Positions 18,871 through 28,280 of a stretch of 64,000 bases of DNA are shown here, piece by piece. The position numbers were made by a program, and so were the translations under genes. This DNA is from Mycolicibacter heraklionensis (GTDB lineage Bacteria > Actinomycetota > Actinomycetes > Mycobacteriales > Mycobacteriaceae). The stretch's first letter is position 1, and each line of letters begins with the position of its first letter. The stretch covers positions 124,001 through 188,000 of the forward strand of contig NZ_LDPO01000002.1 in the NCBI RefSeq assembly GCF_001021505.1, read 5' to 3'. The notes under the pieces are model-generated. The model was not told the DNA's origin. It did not search any database and saw only the letters and a program-made list of their open reading frames with translations.

Positions 18871-20379
18871 TCAGCGGGCCAGCGAAAAGCCCTGCCAGGC
18901 CTTGCGTCGCTCCGGCGCCGGGTCGAATTCCAGACGGGTCTTGCGGTCGAACACCATGACGGCGCGCTCGTCGGCTGTGTAGGCCGGCCAGCCGTCGCCC
19001 GGTACTCCCGCCCGGCCGAACGCGCCCCAGCGTCGCTGCACCTGCTTGCTGACCTGCAACGCCGTCCGGCGGTCGGCGCCCGCGGTGAGCAGCCGCCCAA
19101 ACCCGCCGCTGCGATACACGTCGAACACCGCGAACAACTCGGTGGCGTGCGTGGCACCCATACCCGACCAGCGCAGCATCCGCGGCGCGTAGTCGTAGCG
19201 GTAGACGTAGGTGGGGGCGTGGGCGCCGTGGGCTTCGGCGATCTCCCACACCGCCGCGTTGAAGGCGAAATCACCGCCGAGCTGGATGCAGGCCGCCCGC
19301 TTCGGGTAATCGGGATAGGCGGCGATGATGCGGTCACGCACCCCCGCGTCGGCGCCGGCCAATACCGCCTCGACCATCGGCTCGTCGACCGGCAGCATCC
19401 TCAAGAACCGAGTGAACAGGCGTCCTTCGTCGGCGTTGCTGCCCACGATGAGCGGCACCCCGTGGGCCGATCCCTGCCGCATCGCCTCGACCGGATCCAC
19501 CGGCAGCACGTCGTCGCCGCTGACCGGGCCGATCGGGAACGCCCCCAGCATGTCCCGGTTGCCATCGGCGATCAACCGGTCCTGTGCGGCCAGCAGCTCC
19601 GACGGCGTCACCCGCAGCAGGGCCTGGGCGCCGTCGGACGGGCGTACCCCGAGCAACGCGGCGAATCGCTCTGCGAATGCGGCGGCGATGTCGGTGTTGC
19701 GCACCAGCCCCGCGGCCGGGCTTTCGGCGATCGCACGAGTGAACAGACCTTGCGCGGCGGGAACCGCCAACAGGGTGGCAACGGCATGCGCACCCGCACT
19801 TTCCCCGAAGATGGTGACGTTGCTGGGATCGCCGCCGAACGTCGCGATGTTCTCCTGAACCCAGCGCAGGGCGAGCACCAGGTCACGCAGGTACAGGTTG
19901 CTGTCCAAGGTGACGTCGGCAGTCGACAGGGACGACAGGTCCAGACACCCGAGCGCACCCAACCGGTAGTTGACCGACACGTACACACAGCCGCGCCGGG
20001 CCAGCGCCGCGCCGTCATAGATGGGGGTGGCCGAACTGCCCATGATGTAGCCGCCACCGTGGATGAACACCATGACCGGCAGTGGGCCTGCGCCGGTGTC
20101 CTCCGGGGCCACCACGTTCAGCGTCAGGCAGTCCTCACTGGTCGGCTGGAACCGGCCGGGGCCCAAGACGGTGTAGAACCGCTCCTGCGGCGCGCAGTTG
20201 GCGAATCCGTGGCAATGGCGCACCCCCGACCACGGCTCGGCCGGCTGGGGCGCGCGGAACCGCAGCGGGCCGACCGGCGGGCGGGCATAGGGGATGGACC
20301 GCCATCTGCGCACCCCGTCACGGACGAAACCCTCCACAACGCCGGTGGCGATGCGGGCCTGCACAGGGTGGTTATGCAT
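18871..20379 (-). CDS. lipT: Carboxylesterase type B (LipT-like)
   Basis: A 502-residue type-B carboxylesterase of the alpha/beta-hydrolase fold. The nucleophile elbow is FGESAGAHAV (Ser near residue 195). The oxyanion hole is FIHGGGYIMGS, and the family signature SEDCLTLNVV lies near residue 85. A catalytic His is likely in MGATHATELFAVF. It hydrolyses ester substrates; the natural one is unknown. The position between PncA and LppI genes matches my memory of M. tuberculosis lipT (Rv2045c). No signal peptide is seen. Confidence 0.9.
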   Translation of the reverse strand: MHNHPVQARIATGVVEGFVRDGVRRWRSIPYARPPVGPLRFRAPQPAEPWSGVRHCHGFANCAPQERFYTVLGPGRFQPTSEDCLTLNVVAPEDTGAGPLPVMVFIHGGGYIMGSSATPIYDGAALARRGCVYVSVNYRLGALGCLDLSSLSTADVTLDSNLYLRDLVLALRWVQENIATFGGDPSNVTIFGESAGAHAVATLLAVPAAQGLFTRAIAESPAAGLVRNTDIAAAFAERFAALLGVRPSDGAQALLRVTPSELLAAQDRLIADGNRDMLGAFPIGPVSGDDVLPVDPVEAMRQGSAHGVPLIVGSNADEGRLFTRFLRMLPVDEPMVEAVLAGADAGVRDRIIAAYPDYPKRAACIQLGGDFAFNAAVWEIAEAHGAHAPTYVYRYDYAPRMLRWSGMGATHATELFAVFDVYRSGGFGRLLTAGADRRTALQVSKQVQRRWGAFGRAGVPGDGWPAYTADERAVMVFDRKTRLEFDPAPERRKAWQGFSLAR

Positions 20380-20401
20380 GAGGCGAACGGTAGCGAATCA
20401 C

Positions 20402-20506
20402 CCGGTGGTTAGCGAACCTCGACGAAGGAGAGGTGAGGCTGGACCGCCGCATGAGCCCGGTGGTTAGCGAACCTCGACGAAGGAGAGGTGAGGCTGGACC
20501 GCCGCA
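20402..20506 (+). repeat. Tandem pair of dispersed hairpin repeats (55-base period)
   Basis: Two copies, essentially identical over about 48 bases, start at 20402 and 20457. Each can fold as nested stems: outer CGGTGG with CCGCCG (one G-T wobble), AGC with GCT, and inner ACCTC with GAGGT around the loop GACGAAGGA. The pair fills the intergenic space between the divergent lipT and lppI genes. A related copy at 48980-49030 has GCCTC/GAGGC in the inner stem, a compensatory change. Confidence 0.8.
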
Positions 20507-20520
20507 TAAGCAGGGCCGGT

Positions 20521-20526
20521 TAGCCT
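20521..20526 (+). promoter_or_regulatory. Candidate -10 box, leaderless lppI
   Basis: TAGCCT fits TANNNT and ends 6 bases before the lppI ATG at 20533. No Shine-Dalgarno sequence is present, so transcription probably starts at the start codon. Confidence 0.4.
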
Positions 20527-20532
20527 AACGGC

Positions 20533-21240
20533 ATGCGTCTCACCGGGCTGATCGCCGTACTGCTGTTGATCGCCGGATGTTCTGGCGCCAAGGTCGAAGA
20601 GCCGGAGCCCACTTCGACTGGGCCGGTCACCTCGAGCGCGGCACCGCCGTCGACGTCGGGGACGTCAACCTCAGCCAAGCCGGCGGGGCCACTGGCTCCC
20701 CCTGCTGCGGGCGCGGCGATCGCCGACGTCATCGCCTGGATCGAGGCCGGCCGGCCGGTCGACGCCGCCGAGTACCACAAGACCACCCGCGACGGTGAGG
20801 TCACCGACCTCATCGACGACGTCGCCTTCACGGTGCCCGCTGCGCCCCGCCGCGCCACCAGCTGCATCACCGATTCCGGTTCCCCCGACAGTGCCCTGGC
20901 GTGTGTGGTGGACCTGGCGAACCCGCCCGCGCAGCCAGCCGACGTCTACGGGGAGTGGAAGGGCGGCTGGGTCGACTTCGGCGGCAACACGCTGCGGGTG
21001 GGATCCGCGCACGGCGACCCGGGCCGGTTCGTGCACGGCGAGGGGGCGCAGCTGCCGGACGGATCGGCCTTGTCGTTCGGCGACTATCGCTGCCGGGCGG
21101 ATCGAGTCGGGCTGATCTGCGTGAACTACGCCCACCGGTCGGCGGTGCTGTTCAGCCCGCAGGGCATCGGAACATTCGGCTGCCTGCACCCGGTGCCGCC
21201 ACCGGCCGACGCCGGCGAGCTGTTCAGCTGCGCAAGCTGA
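20533..21240 (+). CDS. lppI: Lipoprotein LppI-like
   Basis: A 235-residue lipoprotein. The signal peptide (MRLTGLIAVLLLIAGC) ends in a good lipobox, LIAGC. A Thr/Ser/Pro-rich linker follows, then a folded domain with three or four Cys that could pair (TSCITDSG, ALACVVD, YRCRADRVGLICVN, FGCLHP). The function is unknown. Position and composition match my memory of M. tuberculosis LppI (Rv2046). It converges with the small gene at 21244-21582. Confidence 0.85.
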   Translation: MRLTGLIAVLLLIAGCSGAKVEEPEPTSTGPVTSSAAPPSTSGTSTSAKPAGPLAPPAAGAAIADVIAWIEAGRPVDAAEYHKTTRDGEVTDLIDDVAFTVPAAPRRATSCITDSGSPDSALACVVDLANPPAQPADVYGEWKGGWVDFGGNTLRVGSAHGDPGRFVHGEGAQLPDGSALSFGDYRCRADRVGLICVNYAHRSAVLFSPQGIGTFGCLHPVPPPADAGELFSCAS

Positions 21241-21243
21241 CCG

Positions 21244-21582
21244 TCAGCGCCAGCGGTCGGCCGAATCGACGGCCTGCAGCAGGATGTCGCACAGCTGCCG
21301 CAGCTCGTCGTGGGGAGCGTTTTCGGACAGCGCGGTTGCGATGTCCTCGGCCGCGCACCGCACCTGATAGACCCGGTCGGACAGTGCGGTCGCTTCGTCG
21401 GCCGAGAGCACCACGGAATCCGGCGTCAGCGCGGTCGTCTTCCCGCTGCTGATCAGGGCGCGCTGCTCGTACGCGCGCTGCCGGCACGACTGTCGGCAGT
21501 ACTGCCGGCGCCGACCGATCCCGGCATCACCCACGTCGCGGCCACACCATCGGCACGGCTGCGGGCGGGGGCTGCGGGGCAC
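21244..21582 (-). CDS. Small Cys-motif protein (Rv2049c-like)
   Basis: A 112-residue protein. Near the N-terminus it has CRWCGRDVG and then RRRQYCRQSCRQRAYEQRAL, a likely zinc-binding pair of CxxC-type motifs in a basic region. An acidic helical C-terminus follows. This is the layout of small actinobacterial proteins of unknown function, and it sits beside rbpA as Rv2049c does (recalled). The GTG at 21582 has AAGGTG upstream. Nucleic-acid binding is plausible from the basic Cys region but not shown. Confidence 0.65.
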   Translation of the reverse strand: MPRSPRPQPCRWCGRDVGDAGIGRRRQYCRQSCRQRAYEQRALISSGKTTALTPDSVVLSADEATALSDRVYQVRCAAEDIATALSENAPHDELRQLCDILLQAVDSADRWR

Positions 21583-21722
21583 GTCTGCACACCTTAGTCC
21601 GGGGACCGCGACGTTCCCGGTATCATGAGAGGTCGCGCCACGTGCGCCGGGAACTTCACAGGGTCCGCTCGCGTTGACACTCGCGAGGCATTTTTCACCA
21701 ATAGGCATAAGGAGAGTGGGTC

Positions 21723-22058
21723 ATGGCTGATCGTGTTCTGCGGGGCAGTCGGCTGGGAGCCGTGAGCTACGAGACCGACCGCAACCACGACCTGGCGCCG
21801 CGCCGCATGGCGCGCTACCGCACTGACAACGGTGAAGAGTTCGAGGTGCCCTTCGCCGACGACGCGGAGATCCCCGGCACCTGGATGTGCCGTAACGGCC
21901 TGGAAGGCACCCTGCTCGAGGGCGACCTGCCCGAGCCGAAGAAGGTCAAGCCGCCGCGCACCCACTGGGACATGCTGCTGGAGCGCCGCTCGGTCGAAGA
22001 GCTCGAAGAGCTGCTCAAGGAGCGCCTGGAGCTGATCAAGACGAAGCGGCGCGGCTAA
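21723..22058 (+). CDS. rbpA: RNA polymerase-binding protein RbpA
   Basis: A 111-residue RbpA, nearly identical to the M. tuberculosis protein as I recall it. It binds the principal sigma factor and RNA polymerase and stabilises the open promoter complex. The central core (YRTDNGEEFEVPFADDAEIP) and the C-terminal sigma-interaction domain (KPPRTHWDMLLERRS) are intact. AAGGAGAG lies upstream of the ATG. A TATCAT at 21621-21626 is a candidate -10 that would give a leader of about 90 bases. The gene is followed by a strong hairpin shared with ppm1. Confidence 0.97.
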   Translation: MADRVLRGSRLGAVSYETDRNHDLAPRRMARYRTDNGEEFEVPFADDAEIPGTWMCRNGLEGTLLEGDLPEPKKVKPPRTHWDMLLERRSVEELEELLKERLELIKTKRRG

Positions 22059-22089
22059 GCCTTCGCCGCTCTTTCGGCCCCGGCGCTGT

Positions 22090-22113
22090 GCCCGCGGCGA
22101 ACTAGCCGCGGGC
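22090..22113. terminator. Bidirectional hairpin between rbpA and ppm1
   Basis: GCCCGCGGC and GCCGCGGGC form a perfect 9-base-pair stem around the 6-base loop GAACTA. The ppm1 stop codon (TAG on the minus strand) lies inside the loop. It can serve both convergent genes. No U-tract follows. Confidence 0.7.
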
Positions 22114-22854
22114 GCCCCGGAGCCGGTTCACCCGGCCGCCGATCCCCCACCGCGCGACCTTGACCATCGCTTCGCGGATGTTGGAACCGCTCATCTTCGA
22201 CACGCCCAGCTCACGCTCGGTGAACGTGATCGGCACCTCGGTGATGGTGAAGCCGCTGTTAACGGCCCGCCAGGTGAGGTCGACCTGGAAGCAGTAGCCC
22301 TTCGAGTCGACCGCGTCCAGACCGATCTTCTCCAGCACCCCGCGACGGTACGCGCGGTAGCCGGCGGTGATGTCGTGGATTCCGACGCCGAGCAGCAGAC
22401 GCGCATAGGTGTTGGCGGTCTTGGACAGCACCAGCCGGCGCACCGGCCAGTTCCGCACCGTCCCGCCGTCGACGTAGCGCGAGCCGATCGCCACGTCGGC
22501 TCCGGCGTCGACGGCGTCCAGCAATCGGTAGAGCTGCTCGGGTGCGTGGCTGCCGTCGGCATCCATCTCCACGATCACCTCGTAGTTGCGCTCCAGCCCC
22601 CAGGCGAAACCGGCCAGGTAGGCCGCGCCCAGGCCGGCCTTGGAGGTCCGGTGCATCACGTGAATGCGGGCGGGGTCGGCGGCCGCCCGCTCGTCGGCCA
22701 GCTTCCCGGTTCCGTCCGGGCTGCCGTCGTCGACGACGAGGACGTGCACGTCGGGGCGAGCCTGCTGTAGCCGGTCCAGGATGAGCGGCAGGTTCTCCAA
22801 CTCGTTGTAGGTGGGGATGACCACCAGCGTGTGCAGGCTGGGACGCTCACTCAT
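22102..22854 (-). CDS. ppm1: Polyprenol monophosphomannose synthase Ppm1
   Basis: A 250-residue GT2 glycosyltransferase that moves mannose from GDP-mannose to polyprenyl phosphate, making the donor for lipoarabinomannan, lipomannan and protein mannosylation. Landmarks are [35 protein letters not shown] (the DxD-type metal site), GSRYVDGG and GYRAYRRG. The ATG at 22854 overlaps the lnt stop by 8 bases (ATGAGTGA). The membrane part is supplied separately by Lnt, whereas in M. tuberculosis both are one polypeptide (recalled). Confidence 0.95.
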   Translation of the reverse strand: MSERPSLHTLVVIPTYNELENLPLILDRLQQARPDVHVLVVDDGSPDGTGKLADERAAADPARIHVMHRTSKAGLGAAYLAGFAWGLERNYEVIVEMDADGSHAPEQLYRLLDAVDAGADVAIGSRYVDGGTVRNWPVRRLVLSKTANTYARLLLGVGIHDITAGYRAYRRGVLEKIGLDAVDSKGYCFQVDLTWRAVNSGFTITEVPITFTERELGVSKMSGSNIREAMVKVARWGIGGRVNRLRGARG

Positions 22855-24628
22855 CGGCGCCGTTCCTCCCGTTCTCCGCATCGGCGCCGGTGCGGCCCCG
22901 CTTGACATGACGTCGCGTAATCCGACCGCGCATGAACGTTCCATTTTGCCGTATGGCGGCCAGCAGGGCCGCAACGGCCGCTCCGAGCAGCACCCATTGG
23001 ATCACTGGCGCCCACCGGGTCGCGGGCGTCAGCGTGGTCTTGAGCCGCAGGTGGCTGTCGAGATAGGCGGGCTGGAAGAAGGCGGTGCGGGCCAGCTCGC
23101 GTCCGTCGGGGGCGATCACGGCACTGATTCCGGTGGTCCCGGCGACCACGACGTAGCGGTCGTGCTCGACTGCGCGCACCTTGGCGAACGCCAGCTGCTG
23201 GTCGCTCATCGTCTCGTCGAACGTCGCGTTGTTGGTCGGTACGGCCAGCAGCTGGGCGCCGGCGAGCACCGACTGGCGCGGCGCGCGATCGAAGATCACT
23301 TCCCAGCAGGTGGTCACCCCGATCGGGACGCCGGCGACATGCACCACCCCATTGCCGTGGCCAGGAACGAAATACCCTGCCCGGTCGGCATAGTCGGACA
23401 GGTGGCGGAAGAACCCGCGCCACGGCAGGTACTCACCGAACGGCTGCACGATCCGCTTGTCGTGGCTCTCCCCCGGCCCGGTGCGCGGATCCCACACCAG
23501 CACTGAATTCGACGCCACCGGATTGTCCCGGCTCCAGCCGGACGCGGCACGTACCGTGCCCACCAGGATCGGGGCGTCGATCGCTTGGGCGGCGACGGTG
23601 ATCTGCTGCGCGGCATCGATGTTCGTCAGCGGATCGATGTCCGAGGCGTTCTCCGGCCAGATCACGAACAATGGCTGCGGGGCGCGCCCGGCCGCGACAT
23701 CCTCTGCCAACCGCAGGGTTTCGCGGACGTGATAGTCGAGCACCTCGCGGCGCTGGGCGTTGAAATCGAGGCCGAGCCGCGGCACGTTGCCCTGCACGGC
23801 GGCCACCGTGATCGTCGGTTCGTCACCCGCGCCCACCCCGGAACGGCGCACCCCCGGCCACACCACGACGGCGGTCAGCATCACCAGGCAGATACACAGT
23901 CCGGGCACCAGCACCGCCGGTGGGCGGTCGGCGGATCCGGGTGCCGGCGGATGCCGCAGCCAGCGCACGATCTCGATGGTCAGAGCGGTGCCGGCGCAAC
24001 CGATCAGCACCACGCCGGTCGATAACAGCGGAACGCCGCCGAGCGCCACCAAGGGCAGCAACGGTCCGGCGGTCTGGCCGTATCCCGCGGCACCCCAAGG
24101 GAACCCGCCGAACGGGAATACCGACTTCGCCCATTCCTGGGCCGCCCACAGCAGCGCGAACCAGATCGGCCAGCCGGCCAAAGAGCGCACGGCGACCGCC
24201 GCCGATCCGAACAGCGCGGGAAACAGTGCACACATCAGGGCCAGCATCAGCCAGGGCAGCGCGCCGACCAGCCCGCCCACCCACGGCAGCAGCGGCAGAT
24301 AGAACGCCAGGCCGAACAGCAGGCCGTAGCCGAAACCTCCGGCCACGGTGGTCTCGCGGCGAACGAGCACCCAGCTCAGCAGCGCGAAGGCCAAAATCGC
24401 GGCCCACCACCAGTTCAGCGGGGGAAAGCTGGAACGCAACAGCATGCCCGCGCCCACCGAGGCGGCCAGCTGCGCCCAGCGATCCGCGGCGGCGAAGCCC
24501 AGCCGTTCCAGTCGGTTCGGCCCCGGCGGGTCGGCGTGGGTGAGAACGTCACCGGCCGATTGGGTTGGCACCCCATCGGCCGGGTCGGCGGGGGTTTCGG
24601 CAGCCGGTTCGTCGGTGGTCTCAGCCAT
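22847..24628 (-). CDS. lnt: Apolipoprotein N-acyltransferase
   Basis: A 593-residue Lnt. It has an acidic N-terminus, about six membrane segments (residues 55-260), then an extracellular CN-hydrolase domain. The catalytic triad can be placed as Glu in VIWPENASD, Lys in [16 protein letters not shown], and Cys in [11 protein letters not shown]. It adds the third acyl chain to lipoprotein N-termini. A final membrane segment and a basic tail end the protein. The ATG overlaps the amidohydrolase stop (ATGGCTGA), and the 3' end overlaps ppm1, so the genes are co-translated. Confidence 0.93.
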   Translation of the reverse strand: MAETTDEPAAETPADPADGVPTQSAGDVLTHADPPGPNRLERLGFAAADRWAQLAASVGAGMLLRSSFPPLNWWWAAILAFALLSWVLVRRETTVAGGFGYGLLFGLAFYLPLLPWVGGLVGALPWLMLALMCALFPALFGSAAVAVRSLAGWPIWFALLWAAQEWAKSVFPFGGFPWGAAGYGQTAGPLLPLVALGGVPLLSTGVVLIGCAGTALTIEIVRWLRHPPAPGSADRPPAVLVPGLCICLVMLTAVVVWPGVRRSGVGAGDEPTITVAAVQGNVPRLGLDFNAQRREVLDYHVRETLRLAEDVAAGRAPQPLFVIWPENASDIDPLTNIDAAQQITVAAQAIDAPILVGTVRAASGWSRDNPVASNSVLVWDPRTGPGESHDKRIVQPFGEYLPWRGFFRHLSDYADRAGYFVPGHGNGVVHVAGVPIGVTTCWEVIFDRAPRQSVLAGAQLLAVPTNNATFDETMSDQQLAFAKVRAVEHDRYVVVAGTTGISAVIAPDGRELARTAFFQPAYLDSHLRLKTTLTPATRWAPVIQWVLLGAAVAALLAAIRQNGTFMRGRITRRHVKRGRTGADAENGRNGADE

Positions 24629-26234
24629 GCAGAACCACACCACGGTGCACAGTGCGACGGCATCGGGGGCTGGCGCCGGGCTCGATCACCGGCAGCACGG
24701 GCACCCGTGCGCGCGGATCGGTCGACCACCGCTGGACCTTGTCGCGGGGCGCCTCGACGGCCAGGGCGCTGGTCTCCCAGACTGCGTACGACGCGGGTGC
24801 GCCGGCCACCAGGGTCCCGGTGATGCCGTCGTTGATACCGGCTGCCCGCCAGCCACCCCGCGTCGACGCGGCGAAAGCGGCCCGCATCGACACCGCACTG
24901 CCCGGCGTGCGGTGGTGGGCGGCTGCGCGCACGGCAGCCCACGGATCCAATGCGGTCACCGGGCTGTCAGAACCGAACGCGAGGGGCACGCCTTGGGATG
25001 CTAACAGCGCGAACGGGTTCAGCCCGGCGGCTCGCTCGGCGCCCAGCCGCTGAGCGTACATGCCGTCCTCGCCGCCCCACAGGGCGTCGAAAGCCGGCTG
25101 CATGCTGGCGATCACGCCCCAGGAACCCAGCTTCGCGGCCTGTTCGGCGCTGACCATCTCCAGATGCTCCAGGCGGTGCCCGCACCGGGCCACCGCCGGC
25201 ACCCCGAATTTCTCCACCACCCGTTCCAGTGCCGAAACCACCGTGGCGACCGCGGCGTCGCCGATCACGTGAAATCCGGCGGTCACCTCCGCCTCGGTAC
25301 AGGCGCACAGGTGGGCGGTGACCGCGTCGATGTCCAGATGACTCACCCCGGTACAGCCGGGTGCATCGGCGTAGGGCTCGTGGAGCCAGGCGGTGTGCGA
25401 GCCCAACGCCCCATCGACGAACAGATCGCCGCCGAGCCCGCGGGCGCCGGTGTCGGCGATCAACTCACGTGCCCGGGCTGCGGTGGTGACCGCTTCGCCC
25501 CAGTAGCCGACGACCTCGACACCGTGGCCGGCATCGCTGCGGGCCCGTAGTTCGCGCCAGTCGTCGAGGCCGCCGATGTCCGGGCCTGCGCATTCGTGTA
25601 CCGCGACGATCCCCGCCGCGGCGGCGGCATCCAGTGCCGCCGCCCGGGCTTCGGCGCGCTGCGAGGCGGTGAGCAGGGTGCCGGCCACGGCGCGGACGCG
25701 GTGGTGGGCGTCGCCGGACAGCGGGGCGTCGGCGTCGATACTCGGCGGCAATCCCGGGACCAGGTTCCGCAGCGCGGTGGAGGCCAGCGCGGAGTGGACG
25801 TCGGCGCGAGACAGGTATGCCGGTCGATCCCCCACCGCGGCGTCGATGGCCGCGGTGTCCGGGGCACGGCCCTCAGGCCAAACGGATTCGTCCCAGCCGT
25901 GCCCGCGGATCGGCTCGCCGGGATGGGCCGCGGCGTAGTCGGCGATGAGTTGCAGGCAGTGCTGCGCCGAGGTCGCCGGCCGGAGGTCCAGCCCGATGCG
26001 GCACAGCCCGGTCTCGGTGACGTGGAGATGACTGTCCACGAAAGCCGGTGTCACCAGCGCGCCGTCGAGTTCGATCACCTCGGCCTGCGGGAACTGCCCA
26101 CGGCCGACGTCGTCGCTGCCCAGCCAGGCCACCACACCGTCCCGGACCGCCATCGCGGTGGCGTCCGGATGACTCGGGCTGTGGATTCGCCCGCCGAGCA
26201 GCAAAGAGACAGGTCTGCCGGTCACAACGGTCAC
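24621..26234 (-). CDS. Amidohydrolase family protein
   Basis: A 537-residue metal-dependent amidohydrolase of the YtcJ/AepA type. The metal ligands are likely in [12 protein letters not shown] (HxH near residue 75), [17 protein letters not shown] and [14 protein letters not shown] (the final Asp). It hydrolyses C-N bonds of an unknown substrate. The GTG at 26234 was chosen as the first start after the fxsA stop; GTG 26225 is also possible. It is followed by lnt with an 8-base overlap, matching the Rv2053c-Rv2052c-Rv2051c order (recalled). Confidence 0.82.
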   Translation of the reverse strand: MTVVTGRPVSLLLGGRIHSPSHPDATAMAVRDGVVAWLGSDDVGRGQFPQAEVIELDGALVTPAFVDSHLHVTETGLCRIGLDLRPATSAQHCLQLIADYAAAHPGEPIRGHGWDESVWPEGRAPDTAAIDAAVGDRPAYLSRADVHSALASTALRNLVPGLPPSIDADAPLSGDAHHRVRAVAGTLLTASQRAEARAAALDAAAAAGIVAVHECAGPDIGGLDDWRELRARSDAGHGVEVVGYWGEAVTTAARARELIADTGARGLGGDLFVDGALGSHTAWLHEPYADAPGCTGVSHLDIDAVTAHLCACTEAEVTAGFHVIGDAAVATVVSALERVVEKFGVPAVARCGHRLEHLEMVSAEQAAKLGSWGVIASMQPAFDALWGGEDGMYAQRLGAERAAGLNPFALLASQGVPLAFGSDSPVTALDPWAAVRAAAHHRTPGSAVSMRAAFAASTRGGWRAAGINDGITGTLVAGAPASYAVWETSALAVEAPRDKVQRWSTDPRARVPVLPVIEPGASPRCRRTVHRGVVLHG

Positions 26235-26268
26235 GACGTAGAAAGTACGGGTTGGCGCAGGCTGCGGG

Positions 26269-26760
26269 TCAGGCGACCGGAAGGGCGCGCTGCCCGACCT
26301 CGGTGACGTCGACAAATTCGGCGTCGATGTAGTCGGCTCGGCTCCCGGGTGTGCGCCGGGTGGTGTACCACTGCCGACCGACCGCGGCCGCAGCCACCAG
26401 CGGGGTGTGCCTGCCCAGCGCGGTGGCGGCCACCGCGGCCAGCAGCGGGCGGGCCGCGGCCCGAGTCGGGGGCGCCAACAGCAGCAAACCCACCAGCGAG
26501 GTCACGGGTCCCGGAACGAGGACCAGCACGGTGCCGACCGTGACCAGCCCGCTGTCGGCGAGAACGCCGGGGTCGGCGGGCTTGCGCAGGCGACGGATCT
26601 GGCGCCTGATCTGCCCGCTCGCCAGCACCAGGCCGGCCAGGAAGGTGCCCAGCAGCACCAACGTCGTCCAGCCGAACCCGATGGTCCAGATCAACGCGAC
26701 AACCGCCGCCACCTCGACCAGGGCGTAGAGACCGAACATTCGCAGCACAGTGCTCACCAT
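26269..26760 (-). CDS. fxsA: FxsA family membrane protein
   Basis: A 163-residue membrane protein with two pairs of hydrophobic segments (LYALVEVAAVVALIWTIGFG, LVLLGTFLAGLVLASGQI, VTVGTVLVLVPGPVTSLVGL) matching the FxsA cytoplasmic-membrane family. The E. coli member suppresses phage T7 exclusion by the F plasmid; its normal role is unknown. The start is the ATG at 26760, giving the standard N-terminus just before the first segment. It heads a minus-strand run into the amidohydrolase, lnt and ppm1 genes. Confidence 0.85.
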   Translation of the reverse strand: MVSTVLRMFGLYALVEVAAVVALIWTIGFGWTTLVLLGTFLAGLVLASGQIRRQIRRLRKPADPGVLADSGLVTVGTVLVLVPGPVTSLVGLLLLAPPTRAAARPLLAAVAATALGRHTPLVAAAAVGRQWYTTRRTPGSRADYIDAEFVDVTEVGQRALPVA

Positions 26761-26835
26761 GCCATCCCAACGTTCGGGCCGGTCATGTGGTTCCAGACCG
26801 TCGCGGCGACGCACTGGGACGGCAATACTGATGCG

Positions 26836-27537
26836 ATGACGACGATCCACATCGACGCGCCCGCCGGACCCATCGACGCGCTGCTCGACATTCCCGCCGG
26901 GCCCGGACCGTGGCCCGGTGTGGTGGTGATCCACGACGCGATCGGCTACGGCAGGGACATGCAGTCCATCTCCGGACGTGTCGCGGGCGCGGGCTACCTC
27001 GCGCTGTCGCCGAACCTGTACTCCCGGGGCGGCCGGGCGCGCTGCATCACCCGGGTGATGCGGGAGCTGCTCACCCAGCGTGGCCGTGCACTCGATGACA
27101 TCCTGGCCGCCCGCGATCACCTGCAGGCCATGCCGGAGTGCTCCGGCGCGGTCGGTATCGCCGGCTTCTGCATGGGCGGCCAGTTCGCATTGATCCTGGC
27201 GCCCAAGGGGTTCGGGGCCTCGGCGCCGTTCTACGGTGTGCCGCTGCCCCGCCACCTCGAGCAGACCCTCGACGGCGCCTGCCCGATCGTGGCCAGCTTC
27301 GGGGGCCGCGACCTGATGGGCCGCGGCGCCGCCGATCGGCTACGCCGGGTGGTCGAGGACAAGGACATCGCGCACGACATCAAGGTGTATCCCAGCGTCG
27401 GTCACAGCTTCGCCAATCAGCTGCCGGCCCAGCCGCTGATCCGCATCGCCGGCTTCGGCTACGACGAGGCCGCGACCGCCGATGCCTGGGCACGCGTGTT
27501 CGGCTTCTTCGGCGAGCACTTGCACGCCACGGCCTGA
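26836..27537 (+). CDS. Dienelactone hydrolase family protein
   Basis: A 233-residue alpha/beta hydrolase. The Cys nucleophile is in GIAGFCMGGQFA (near residue 112), Asp is probably in ASFGGRDLMG and His in SVGHSFANQ, the Cys-His-Asp triad of dienelactone hydrolases. The physiological ester or lactone is unknown. It is divergent from fxsA, as Rv2054 is from Rv2053c (recalled). Its stop lies in a palindrome shared with the convergent RIC gene. Confidence 0.88.
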   Translation: MTTIHIDAPAGPIDALLDIPAGPGPWPGVVVIHDAIGYGRDMQSISGRVAGAGYLALSPNLYSRGGRARCITRVMRELLTQRGRALDDILAARDHLQAMPECSGAVGIAGFCMGGQFALILAPKGFGASAPFYGVPLPRHLEQTLDGACPIVASFGGRDLMGRGAADRLRRVVEDKDIAHDIKVYPSVGHSFANQLPAQPLIRIAGFGYDEAATADAWARVFGFFGEHLHATA

Positions 27538-27548
27538 CCGGTCAGGCC
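27531..27548. terminator. Bidirectional palindrome spanning two stop codons
   Basis: GGCCTGACCGGTCAGGCC is a perfect 18-base palindrome containing the TGA of the dienelactone hydrolase gene and the TGA of the convergent RIC gene. It can fold as a 7-base-pair stem with a CCGG loop. It is probably a compact two-way terminator; there is no U-tract. Confidence 0.55.
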
Positions 27549-28240
27549 GGACCGCCGGCCGCTGCGAGCACCCGCGGGAACAGCACGTTGTTCTCCTTGT
27601 GCACATGCAGATGGATGTCGGACTCCAGGTCTGCAAGACCGGCCAGCATCGCGGTGTAGCTGGCGCAGGCATCCGCCGGGACGGTGTAGCCGTTGGTGAG
27701 CTCACGCAGTTCGGCCAGCAGATGACCGGCATTTTCGTGTTCCTGTTGGTTCTCCGCCAGTTCGGTGCGCACCTCGTCGGGCAGCGGGCGGTCCGGGCGC
27801 CCGGCGTGCAAGCTGATCTCGGGGAACAACAGCGTCTCTTCGGTGCGCAGGTGCGGCTCCATGCCGGCTCGAAGCTGGTGGAACACTTCCCGGACCCGGC
27901 GCAGTTCGCTGTGCTTGGGGCCGTGCACGCGCGCCACTTTGTCGACCAACTCCGCCAACCGCGGGAACTCGTCCCACAGGAACCGATGGTGGGTGCTGAC
28001 AATGTGGGCGATCAGCGAGGTGTCGTCGTACTGCGCCCAGTCGGCCGGCCGGCCCGGTTCGTTGGCGTTGAGCGCGGCCAGCAGTTCGTCGGCGTCGACT
28101 CCGTCGGCGGCGCACGCCGCCGCCAGGGAGCGCTGACCGTGGCAGCAGAAATCGATCCCGAATCGGCTCAGGATGCGGGTGCTCGACGGGTCGGCGGTGA
28201 CGATGTCGCCCAGGATCTGATCGGAAGTGACGGTGACCAT
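27542..28240 (-). CDS. Iron-sulfur cluster repair di-iron protein (RIC/ScdA/YtfE)
   Basis: A 232-residue RIC-type protein. The N-terminal ScdA_N region has FGIDFCCHGQRSL, and a hemerythrin-like domain follows. Metal-ligand His/Glu residues are spread through HIVSTHHRFLWDEFPRL, MEPHLRTEETLLFPEI, ENQQEHENAGHLL and HLHVHKENNVLFPRV. Such proteins repair Fe-S clusters damaged by nitric oxide or oxidants. The ATG follows AGGAG at 6 bases. The promoter upstream is AT-rich with a TATAAT box and an inverted repeat, suggesting induction by relief of repression. Confidence 0.93.
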   Translation of the reverse strand: MVTVTSDQILGDIVTADPSSTRILSRFGIDFCCHGQRSLAAACAADGVDADELLAALNANEPGRPADWAQYDDTSLIAHIVSTHHRFLWDEFPRLAELVDKVARVHGPKHSELRRVREVFHQLRAGMEPHLRTEETLLFPEISLHAGRPDRPLPDEVRTELAENQQEHENAGHLLAELRELTNGYTVPADACASYTAMLAGLADLESDIHLHVHKENNVLFPRVLAAAGGPA

Positions 28241-28280
28241 GGTGGCTCCTAGCGGTCGGGGTTCCGATCTAACAATGCTA

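Noticed and set aside
21674..21708. TTGACA with a TAGGCA-like -10 upstream of rbpA
   Set aside because: The spacing is 22 bases, too long, and the -10 does not fit TANNNT.
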